Part shown: one piece after another, positions 54,390 to 64,000 of the stretch | How positions within the stretch are numbered: the stretch's first letter is position 1 | Layout: each line of letters opens with the position of its first letter | From: Calendula officinalis | Lineage: Eukaryota; Streptophyta; Magnoliopsida; Asterales; Asteraceae | Length of the DNA: 64,000 nucleotides | NCBI GenBank assembly: GCA_963853835.1 | Contig: OY970822.1 | Location: 49,006,404 to 49,070,403, forward strand | Direction: 5' to 3' | Position numbers and translations under genes: made by a program | Notes under the pieces: model-generated | The model's database searches: none | Told to the model about the DNA's origin: nothing | Seen by the model: only the letters and a program-made list of their open reading frames with translations

Positions 54390-56194
54390 TGTAACACACC
54401 AATTTTTCAACCAAATTAAAAACTTTTTAAATTATAAAATATATGTCTTTACAAACCGAATATCCAAAAATGTAAATTTAGATAAAACACTTGAAGTAAT
54501 TGTTAATATCAAAAATCGGTGTTACAAATATATCAAAACAATGTCTAGGGAACTAAATAAGTACACCGAGCTAAATCACTTTCAAATGCTAACTACTACG
54601 GCCTGCCTAGTCCTTAGCTCCCGAACCTGAGTACATAGCCATAATATACGTGAGACAAGGTTGTCTCGTGAGAAACATGGGTTTTAGACCCGGTTAGAAA
54701 TAATTTGCACTAAAATAATAATTAGATAATTATCAAATTGCACATAGTCAATCAAACTCTAAGGCTTGCCATAAGCCAATCACATACGTAACGAGCCTCC
54801 CCGAAACAACTCCCCCGATATGGGTTAACTAGGTAAACTCCCCCGTTTCCGGGTTATCTATTTGCTCCCCCGATTTCTGGGTTATCTCAAACTCCCCCGT
54901 TTTCCGGGTTATCTATTTCTCGACACACTACCCTTGCGCATGGTGGTACCGCCCCAAGTAGGTGTCACTAACTCCCCTAACTTGTGTGGGTTATCTAGGA
55001 TCCAATCGATTAGCTACCACATAACAAATCATCAACTTGGGTCAAAGCCCATATCACAACTCAATCATACTAGTGGTAACTAAGCAAGTCAATTTACAAT
55101 TCAATTCAATTCAATTCAATTCAATTCAATTCATACTCTATCAATTCAATCTTTTCTTTATTAAAAATATTTATCTAATAAGGACTCTAAAATCATTTCA
55201 ATTCATAAAATATGGTTTACTATGTACTCAGAAAGATCACATGTACTCACCTTAGCAATGTTATCCAACACTTGTGTTCAATAACACAATCCTTACTTCC
55301 AAATCGAGGAAGTACTTCCAATCACAAGGTCTTCTTGACCTAACATCAATACCATCACAAGAATCTTGTTATAATCCATAACTAACTACCAATTAATCCA
55401 TCTAGACATTTCTAACCACCAAGTTCATACAACTTGGTGGAATCTCAAACCCTAGTTCAAGATTTCCATCACCAAATTCCAAATCTAACTTGTACACATT
55501 GATTACAAGTCTACAAGGAGTGTTTTACACTCATGAAAGTTCATCTTCCCCAAAGATGACATGGTGGGTTCCCAAAACCACCATTGTTACCCATACTAAG
55601 CTCAAAATGAAGGTAACTAAGTGAAATAAGCAAGAATTATTACCCTTGATGCTTAAATCCTTCAAGATGATAAAGATTTGAGCTCCCAAGCTCCAAAAAC
55701 CGTCCAAATGCTCTCAAAAACGGCTGCACTAGGTCTAGGGTTCGTAGGTGTTATGAGCCCTAGCTTCTACACAACTTTATATAGTCCAGACAGTCCTCGC
55801 GCCCCGCTCGCGTTTGCCTCGCGCCGCGAGGTGACGCGGGATGCCTTCTTGGTCGCCGCTGGAAAGCCGACCTCGCAACCCCCTCGCGCCGCGAGCTCGA
55901 TGCGACTCCCGACTCGAGCTCGGCGCGAGTCTCTCGCGTCTGAGCTCCAAACCTTCTGTTCAACCTCGCGCCTGGCTCGCGCATACCTCGCGCCGTGAGG
56001 GCTGTTCCAGCCAGATTCTTGGCCTTTAAACTTGTTTCTATCCAAGTTTTGACCCATACTTGGTTATACCAAGTCCCGAACATTCAAACACTCGATAAAA
56101 CACAACTCGAAACATAATCTAATATAAATACTAAAATTCGAATAAATCCCAAATAAATTACACAAAAAACAAACGTAAAATTACGGTCGTTACA
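54390..56194 (-). mobile_element. Solo LTR, copy B (same family as copy A), 1.8 kb
   Basis: Ends TGTAACACACC and CGGTCGTTACA; 5-bp duplication TTAAG (54385 to 54389 and 56195 to 56199). It shares with copy A CGAACCTGAGTACATAGCC, the CTCCCCCGNNNNCGGGTTATCT repeats (54805 to 54990), ACTACCCTTGCGCA, and the CTCGCGCC cluster (55795 to 56000). A TATA box CTATATAAAG on the minus strand (55775 to 55784) just downstream of the GC cluster fixes the orientation. It also has eight TCAAT/TTCAA units near 55098 to 55135. No coding. Confidence 0.88.
55776..55783 (-). promoter_or_regulatory. TATA box of solo LTR copy B
   Basis: TATATAAA on the minus strand; the equivalent place in copy A (about 50810) is degraded to ACATAAAC. 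Confidence 0.6.
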
Positions 56195-56573
56195 TTAAGC
56201 ATATATCAAACACGTGTAGTCAATAAAGAATTTGTTCCTCCACATGTTTGGATTAGATACTACTGGGCCCCTCGATGGTTTGAAGAGATGCTTGTACGGC
56301 CGTACCCAAAGGTAATCAAGATGAATCTTGATTGGTTTGGTAATCTACTTCAATGTAAAAATCGAGAAACAGAATCGTTGAAATTTTAGATTGACATTAA
56401 TCCTTGTCTAAAATTCAACATAGTATCAGTAACAAAAGGATAACTGACTGAAAAACTCTGAACCTGGACTTTTCTGAAACTCACTCATGTATTTCTATGG
56501 GCATTGGCGAGTTGCTAGACTCTAACATCTGCTTGTATAACTACTTGATGTTATGACGTGCGCAAGTGGGAGC

Positions 56574-57478
56574 TGTTGGAATATGCTTTACGTACATGGC
56601 ATATAGTTATATGACTAGACGTATGTGCGCCTAAAGGACCACACACTTATACACCAAACACCATTTAATATATATAATATAATTAGGGTAATTATATTAT
56701 TTATATAAACTGTTGGAGTTCTTACCTTCTTGGGATTCCATGGACCAAGATCTGCTTTTATTATATGGGCAATAGGGAAAGAGATAGCAACCAGTAAACT
56801 ATCTGCTAAAAGCGATTAGGATTGAGGTCGTCTTTCGAAAACTATAATTGCTTGACTAGTTATGTTTTAATTAATTGTTAAGTTAAAACGTATTAATGAG
56901 TAATCATAAAGAATCAAAAGGACAAGGGGCTAAGTGTCATATCTCATAATTTGTAATTAGAGATATATATTTAAATTAGAGAGCAAGTAAACTAACCCTA
57001 ATCCTCCCTCCTCCCTATTGACGGCCGTAACCAAAATGGATGGGTTTTCATTTTCGATCTCAATAACGATTGAGAAATAGAAAAGATTTGCTACCTACCT
57101 TTCTTTGTGGTTTTGTTTTTCGTGGATACAGAAATACAACAACCTTAATTGGTTTGGTTGATTTTGTTGTGTCGTAATTAACAACAAAAAGAGGTACGGG
57201 TTATTTGATTTTGATTTTTGCTCAAGGGACTAGCATCTCAATTGATGTTCTAGATATGGTGTAGTGTGTACTAGCTTTACAGGAATTTTACATTGAATTC
57301 TTGGAGTTGTTCATCCTTATTCGTTGGTGTAATCAAAGGTTTCTTGGGTATGACATTCTTCATGCTAAACTTTTTGTTCATTATCGCTTAATTATCTTGT
57401 CAATATGTAGATCCGTTATTAGTGATTTATAATTATTTTCCGCTGCGTTTTACTTGATTAAACCGTAAATCACTAAAA
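56574..57478 (+). repeat. 3' LTR of the 13-kb Copia element
   Basis: Starts TGTTGGAATATGC after the purine tract GCAAGTGGGAGC (56562 to 56573) and ends AAATCACTAAAA before the GTAGA duplication. It carries a 127-bp insertion not present in the 5' LTR. Confidence 0.92.
56712..56838. mobile_element. 127-bp insertion of unknown type in the 3' LTR
   Basis: Comparison with the 5' LTR (TATAAACTATAATTACTTG, near 44620) shows extra sequence here from GTTGGAGTTCTTACC to GAGGTCGTCTTTCG. AAACT occurs on both sides (56707 to 56711 and 56839 to 56843), a likely 5-bp target duplication. There are no clear inverted ends and the family is not recognised. Confidence 0.65.
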
Positions 57479-57483
57479 GTAGA

Positions 57484-57771
57484 ATAATCTCATTTTGTAC
57501 TCATTTTATCTTTGATTTAAGGTATTGTATTACTAACAAAGTTTGTTCCTTAAAATACATTTGGTGATTTCTTCATTTTATATTTTTTGGGGCTGGATTT
57601 AAATTGTGCACTTTCAAAACAGGATTGTTAGTTGTAATCAAATCTTTTTGCTAATGTTGCATCAATTCTCAAAATACGAAACATAGCTAGCAATACTATT
57701 TTTATGGTGCATATTTATTATAAGTATCTTGAATACATTTATCTTATCCCTCAGTTATATATATATATATA
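57484..57771. other. Intergenic DNA right of the Copia element
   Basis: The empty-site flank of the retrotransposon. AT-rich, no gene, ending in a short TA run before the mini-Helitron. Confidence 0.5.
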
Positions 57772-58014
57772 CTAGTAGGGTACTCGCACAATGCGGCGGC
57801 GGATACCCGTAACTATATTTCGAAGTGACGACAGTACCGGTGGTGGTGACAATAGGGATGGTGATGAGTGGTGGTGCGTAGTGATGGTAGGTGCTAACAT
57901 TAGTGATGGTATCCGAAATTGGTTTTTTTGTGAAAGTAAATATGGGCCTTTTAAATAGAGAATTGATGGTTGAGTTCTGGTGACGTTAAATCTTATATAT
58001 ATTAGTATCTAGGA
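57772..58014 (-). mobile_element. Mini-Helitron, 243 bp
   Basis: On the minus strand it begins TCCTAGATACTAATATATAT (58014 downward), a Helitron-like 5' end after A, and finishes CCGCCGCATTGTGCGAG (weak hairpin) then TACCCTACTAG at 57772, followed by T. The interior has GTGGTGGTGACAATAGGGAT-type G-rich phrases on the plus strand. The same terminal words occur at 33308 and 60331. Confidence 0.65.
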
Positions 58015-58021
58015 TAAATCA

Positions 58022-58110
58022 AAATAATCAAGTAGTTGAAGTGGTTAACACACATTGACTACTTAGGAGAGGTCTTGTGTTCGAAAACTGTAAGCAACAC
58101 TTTATTTTTT
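58022..58110 (+). repeat. tRNA-derived SINE head
   Basis: A box TAGTTGAAGTGG (58033 to 58044) fits the consensus fully; B box GTTCGAAAAC (58079 to 58088) follows 34 bases later. The 3' body and tail are unclear, perhaps reaching the TA microsatellite. Confidence 0.55.
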
Positions 58111-58188
58111 TAGTTAAAGAACCATTAAAAGTGGAAATCTCCTTAAACTTACTAAAAGAGGTAGACCTAAATGCATTAGTAAGTAGTA

Positions 58189-59348
<1,160 letters not shown>

Positions 59349-59415
59349 GACATTTCCAAAAATGGAAGGGTTGAATTCAGACTTCCGTAATTAGAAATGT
59401 CTAATCTGCATTATA
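59349..59415 (+). repeat. 5'-truncated SINE copy (3' body only)
   Basis: GACATTTCC, GGAAGGGTTGAATTCAGACT, TCCGTAATTAGAAATGTC and AATCTGCATTATA match the 3' body of the SINE at 42556 to 42727 in the opposite genomic orientation. The tRNA-like head is absent. It ends 24 bases before the helicase remnant. Confidence 0.8.
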
Positions 59416-59438
59416 AATTAGTATAGATATTTCCTTTT

Positions 59439-60116
59439 ATGCATGACAATGGAAGATCATCAGATTATATCATTTCTAGGGCAATCTTATCAACGAAAAA
59501 CGACCATGTTGATGAACTTAACGAGAAGTTGATCAACAAGTTTTGTGGTGAAGTGAAAACGTATTATAGTTTCGATGAAGCAGAAGACGACAGAAACGGA
59601 TTATATCCTATGGAATTCTTAAACTCGCTTAATGTGAGTAGTCTGCCACCACATTTTCTACGGCTCAAAATTCGGTGTCCGGTTATAATTTTACGGAATC
59701 TCGATCCCTCACATGGACTATGTAATGGCATAAGACTTATATGCAGAAAGTTTGAGTCAAATCTAATTGATGCAAAAATAGCTGTTGGGCAGCATACTGA
59801 CAAAAGGGTTTTCTTGCCAAGAATACCTCTATGTCCGCCTGAATCCGACATGTTCCCTTTCAAGTTGAAAAGAAAACACTTTCCGGTTCGGCTAAGCTTT
59901 GCTATGATAATCAACATAGCCCATGGACAAAAAATTCCAAACATCGGCGTTTATCTTCCGGAATCAGTGTTCTCGCATGGGCAACTTTACGTTGCCCTGT
60001 CAAGAGGAATTTCTCGGCAGACGATAAAAGTATTGGTAACTCCAGCAAAACAATTTAATGTTGACGGCGTTTTGACAGCAAATGTGGTGTATCGAGAGAT
60101 CTTACATGATGAATAA
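59439..60116 (+). pseudogene. Helitron RepHel: C-terminal Pif1-like helicase remnant
   Basis: A 225-codon open frame matches only the last part of the Helitron Rep/helicase (full proteins exceed 1,300 residues). Recognisable are RAILSTKNDHVDELNEKL, CPVIILRNLDPSHGLCNG (helicase motif V region), and the motif VI region FSHGQLYVALSRGISR near residue 185. The normal NKSQGQT motif reads NIAHGQKIPN, so a key Ser-Gln pair is lost. No stop interrupts the frame, but everything upstream (Rep domain and ATP-binding motifs) is missing. The helicase would unwind DNA during rolling-circle transposition; this piece cannot. It lies about 415 bp before a Helitron 3' end, as in autonomous elements. Confidence 0.85.
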
Positions 60117-60155
60117 TATACGTTAATTCATCCCCATGTCTGAACTTTTTTTTTC

Positions 60156-60530
60156 AAAACATGTAATTTAACAAATTTTAAACGCCGGTAAGTTTTCAAT
60201 GTAGCCTTTATCTATATTTCATTCCCAACTATCACTCATTTGTATAATAATCGTTATAAAATAACATGTAAACGAACACCATCAACATCGTTGCGGAAAA
60301 GATGTATCAGTGTACCCGCCGCCTCATTGCGCGGGTACCATACTATATATCAAAACATGTAATCGAACAACATTCCGACGCCAATGCTAATTATTGACTT
60401 TTTCCTCTATTTTATACACAGTTTTCATGCTTATGTATTGTATTCGTTATAAAAATATGTAATCAATGGACTTTTAATCGCCAGAAATATGTAGTTCGCA
60501 GCCCGCCGCATCGCGCGGGGTTTAACCTAG
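60156..60530 (+). repeat. Duplicated Helitron 3' terminal region with two hairpins
   Basis: Two segments, about 60156 to 60346 and 60350 to 60530, both begin TCAAAACATGTAAT, share CGTTATAAAA and end in a terminal hairpin. The first has a perfect 8-bp stem GTACCCGC/GCGGGTAC (60312 to 60338) then CATACTAT; the second has CCCGC/GCGGG (60502 to 60519) then GTTTAACCTAG and T. Only the second ends in a canonical CTAG. Confidence 0.6.
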
Positions 60531-62745
60531 TATATATATATTAAAAGAAGGCTTTCTAAAATCTATAAAGCCATGTCGTAATGGCACATCATACCTTATG
60601 CCATGTATGAGGCCACTTGGTACTTAAATGCCAAGTCATTATTGCCACCTAAAAGTGCACATATGCACTTTTAAGCCACCTCACATTTGGTGACCTTTAT
60701 AAGAGCCAATTCCTATATTTTACTAAATGTAAATGTAAATACGTGTAGCGATAACCACCCACCACATAAAAACCTTCCTTTATGTAAATCTAAATGCAAT
60801 GCAATATTAAGGTTGTAACTGTCCACATAACAATGTTAAATGTAAATACGTGTAGATCTTTTCTATTTCCTGTTATACGATAGATCAGTTGGTTATATTT
60901 TTTGATGATTGCTATTGTTATAACCGACGGTTACATTAAATTTTAATTTATGATAATCAGTGTCAAATAAAATTGAATAAATTGACTTTTAGTGACCTTT
61001 ATAAGAGTCAATCCCTATATTTAACTAAATGTAAATGTAAATATGTTTACTGGGATAACCGACCACCACATAAAATACCTTCCTATATGTAAATATAAAC
61101 GCAATGCAATGCAATATTAAGGCACTAACCGTCCACATAAACAATGCTAAATGTAAATATTTATATATCTATTCTATTTTTCTGTTATACAATAGATCAC
61201 TTGGTTATGTGTTTATTGATTGCTATTGTTATAACCGACGGTTACGTTAAATTTTAATTTATGATAATCAATGTTAAATGAAAATTGAATAAATTTTTTT
61301 ATATAACTTGTATATTTATTAGGGGTTCCCACATTGGCATCTGATGTAATTAAAGTATTTATTATCCATTTAATGTACTTGAATATGAATAGTTTTGAAT
61401 AACAATGAGGTTTTAAATAATTTAATTTATAGTTTTAACATGAATTCGGTTTCATGAAAAAGATTTCAATTTGACAAAAGTGCAAGAGCAATGGTTGTTG
61501 GAATTATAATTTTTCTGTAACATTGTGCAACTATTGTTATGTGTATATTGTCGATCATTTACCAAGAAATAGTGAAAGTTTATGCCAAGATCACTTTTTT
61601 ATATGTGTTATTGTGTGCGAAATAAGGAATAAATGAACAACAAAAACATGTAAACCGATTCCTTTAAATGTTTGTTGTCTTCTCGAATAAGTAGGGACGG
61701 TTTGCTAAATACAACCCTTATCAATCAGTGTATTTTGGTTGTATTTAATCCAAATGGGTCAAATAGAAAAACTCGTCTATAGTAAAACGGGTCAAACAGG
61801 TTGTAAGTCGCCCAACGTCTGTTTTAAATGCCTATAACCTACTTAATTGTTTTATTCAGATATTTCATTATGATTTAAAAATAGCAAAAATGTGTTGGTG
61901 GGTAAAACTAACCTGGTCCAGCCCGTTTTGAATCGTGTTATAAAAGTCCCTTTTTAGATATTCGTTTTCAATTTTTTATATTTTTATAATTATACATAAG
62001 ATTATACTTTAAATATGTGAAAATTCTGTTTTACCAAAAATTAGTCAAACAAACAGTAAGGCCTTTAGTTTACAGTGTAACATTTTTTATATGCATGAGA
62101 ACAAATCAAAAGTAGACTACGAGAAAATTGCGACATTACATATGACTAACTTCTATATAGTGCCTCATTTATGTTGCTTAAGTAATTAATTATTTAACAG
62201 GTTGATCAGAGTTACCAATTAACCTTCAATAGTACAATTTAAAGAAGTGACTCTTAAATGCAATTTTTAATATAAATAAAAGTTTTTTCAAACATATGTA
62301 AGTTTGCCATGTTTGTACATTGTTTTGTTTTGTTTTGTTTTCTTGTTCCTTTTTTTATATGTGTTGTTATTTTGTTAACCATATGTGTAAACTGATCATA
62401 TGAGCAAAAGAACACGACCTATGGACGTAACTGATGAGGTCAAATTTAGTTTATTCATTTTAATTAAATTTTCTAAGCTCCATATTTTTTTTCTAAAATT
62501 CAGGACATTTTAAATAGGTGAATCTGCATGTTTCGTTCTCGGTCCATTCAGATCATAGTCAAGATTTTAATCCACCCGAGTTACCGATGTGTTTGAAATT
62601 AAATCGTTCTTTAGGCAATGTGAGAAAGAAAAGATATTTTCATTATTATAGTTTTTATTGTCAACACATGTTTCTATATATTTTCTACTTATATTTATGA
62701 ATAATTTTATAAGCCGCTCGTGATTTATCACGGGTTATAGGCTAG
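60531..62745 (+). mobile_element. Non-autonomous Helitron, 3' end clear, 5' end blurred
   Basis: The 3' end has a stem CTCGTGAT/ATCACGGG (62717 to 62734, 7 of 8 pairs), then TTATAGGCTAG (ending 62745) and T. The left side starts TATATATATATTAAAAGAAGG, a typical Helitron 5' sequence lacking its TC, immediately after the CTAG of the upstream Helitron. The upstream element may have inserted a few bases inside this one. The interior is non-coding and includes a 302-bp tandem duplication. Confidence 0.65.
60691..61297. repeat. Tandem duplication, two ~302-bp units
   Basis: TGACCTTTATAAGAGCCAAT (60691) recurs as TGACCTTTATAAGAGTCAAT (60993). The units also share CTAAATGTAAATGTAAATA, GCAATGCAATATTAAGG, TTATAACCGACGGTTAC and TTTATGATAATCA, with modest divergence and small indels. 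Confidence 0.85.
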
Positions 62746-63085
62746 TAGTTACTAATGCACAAGAGTTCAATATTACAATTTACAAAAAAAAAAAAAAGAA
62801 TACCAATATGAAAATGTTTTACTACCATATCGTCAAATTAGTAGACATATGAGTAAACAAAAATACCATTACTCTATTTACATCGATGGATCACAATTAT
62901 GTCAAACAAATTTATCCCTAAAAACAAAAGATAAGGACTATTAATTAAATTTAAACATATTAATCATATAAAACAATTGCTAAATTACAGAGTAGATAAA
63001 CCTGTTATAAATTAACACAAGTCTTGAAAGATCTAATGGGAGAGATAAAGTTGTACCCTAGTATATCTTTTACCCAGATCCATTA
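62746..63085. other. Short AT-rich stretch
   Basis: No gene or repeat border seen apart from an A run near 62785 to 62797. Confidence 0.5.
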
Positions 63086-63413
63086 TACTACATTTAGTGG
63101 TCACACCACTTCACTATCAACTTTTCTCTCCATTTATCCCTCCTCGGTTCTTCTCACTTTTACCCTTAGTAGTGACCTTTCACCATTCTAAAAAAAATTC
63201 CACCTTTTTTTAATTAAAAACTAAAATAAAAAACTTAAATGAAAGGAGGCTACTTTTTCACGGTACCCAAGAGCCCAAGAGGCCATCTGCCTCACCTTTA
63301 AGTCCTTCATGCTCTTGTATCTCCACCATCACGCGCGACTATCTACGCATTTATTGAAGGTGGCACATGAATCTTACCCTCACGATTGGCTCACGGCACC
63401 ACTAAATCCAGCC
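63086..63413. mobile_element. Tourist-like (PIF/Harbinger) MITE
   Basis: A 328-bp block flanked by TTA (63083 to 63085 and 63414 to 63416). Ends TACTACATTTAGTGG and, complemented, GGCTGGATTTAGTGG, with nine inner bases identical. Non-coding, CT-rich on the left side. Confidence 0.65.
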
Positions 63414-63416
63414 TTA

Positions 63417-64000
63417 GAGGGCCGGTCTTGAAAATTCAGAGATCGATCTTGCAAAATCAAAGATCTTATGTAATTTATCAAAACAAAATCTAAAACTTGT
63501 AACTTTTAAAATTATAAGCAATAAAAAGTTAATTTATATTTAAGCTAATAATAGGTTGCATGAATATAAATTTAGATTTGCGTTCAAGGAGGTTCATTAT
63601 TTTTATGAAGTCCCGAGGAACAAATCTCAACCATTGTCAATAAGATCTAATTGTCAAGATTAATCACATATTTTATAAATTGAGGGGTATTTTGGTCATT
63701 TTTTTAAAAATAAAAATAATTTTTTTTAATTTTTTTATATATTTATTTATTTTTAATTTTTTATTATGAATGGGTATTTTGGTCATTTGACACTTAAAAA
63801 AATTGATTTTTTTTTATTTTTTTATTTGTTTTATATTTTTTTTTATGTTTTTATTAATTTTTTTCATTAAAAATAATATTTATTTGATAATTACGTGTAT
63901 CATACACTTCGTATATTATATTGGCATGCTATCTGCGTAAAGCGACGATAATAGAAAAATGTCAGCGGTCTCTTGATTTTTTTTATAGCTTCAGAAGGTT
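63417..64000. other. AT-rich intergenic DNA
   Basis: A run of T-rich sequence (63700 to 63880) with a repeated phrase GGTATTTTGGTCATTT (63686 and 63772). No gene is seen. Confidence 0.5.

Larger units (their letters stand above)
44484..57478 (+). mobile_element. Copia LTR retrotransposon, 13 kb with nested insertions
   Basis: LTRs at 44484 and 56574 enclose a primer-binding site, gag, protease, integrase and reverse transcriptase remnants. The 5-bp GTAGA flanks the whole element (44479 to 44483 and 57479 to 57483), so both borders are original. Nested inside are a MULE (in the 5' LTR), two solo LTRs of another family and a 127-bp insertion (in the 3' LTR). Without these it would be about 7.5 kb. 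All coding is broken. The LTR ends have decayed (start TG became AG on the left; final CA became AA on the right), so the element is old. Confidence 0.92.

Overview
This window is repeat-rich, AT-rich nuclear DNA from a eudicot plant. The family content (Copia and TNP2/CACTA elements, Helitrons, Tourist and Stowaway MITEs, a plant pectinesterase) would suit the daisy family (Asteraceae), but that is inference. Only one ordinary host gene looks intact: a two-exon pectin methylesterase on the minus strand (32218..34871). One more small two-exon gene, a GRF-type zinc-finger protein (21954..22323), is intact but sits inside transposon DNA. Two decayed host-gene fragments were found: an ADP/ATP-carrier fragment (3118..3377) and a COI1-like LRR fragment (43393..44366).

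Layout. 1..11311: intergenic DNA with a SINE remnant, a candidate mini-Helitron, a Mutator-type foldback element with a 10-bp target duplication, the ADP/ATP-carrier fragment, a Tourist-like MITE and a complete 1.7-kb Helitron. 11728..11854: a SINE with a 14-bp target duplication. 11918..about 30996: a nested complex. A Copia element with a truncated 5' LTR and broken gag is interrupted by a CACTA element (13941 to at least 22323), a gag-only retroelement (23874..about 28000), an unrecognised ORF and a small MITE, and closes with a 3' LTR at 29989. 32218..34871: the pectinesterase. 35650..35984: a TRIM. 38424..40951: a young non-autonomous LTR element. 41921..44366: two Stowaway-like MITEs, a tRNA-derived SINE and the COI1-like pseudogene. 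44484..57478: a 13-kb Copia element with matching 5-bp target duplications, itself carrying a MULE, two solo LTRs and a 127-bp insertion. 57772..62745: a cluster of Helitron ends with a helicase remnant. 63086..63413: another Tourist-like MITE.

The most distinctive part is the CACTA complex. It has a frameshifted TNP2-type transposase (minus), a second minus-strand gene joining a Transposase_24-like region, a run of about 26 six-residue repeats and a Ulp1/C48 SUMO-protease-like C-terminus, and a divergent, undamaged GRF zinc-finger protein with a predicted C-terminal membrane anchor, only 138 bp from the transposase start. Inverted arrays of an ACCGCAA motif flank the protease gene but not the transposase, and no matching right CACTA terminus was found. 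Nearly all other transposon coding sequence is broken by stops and frameshifts, several of them Trp or Gln codons turned into stops.
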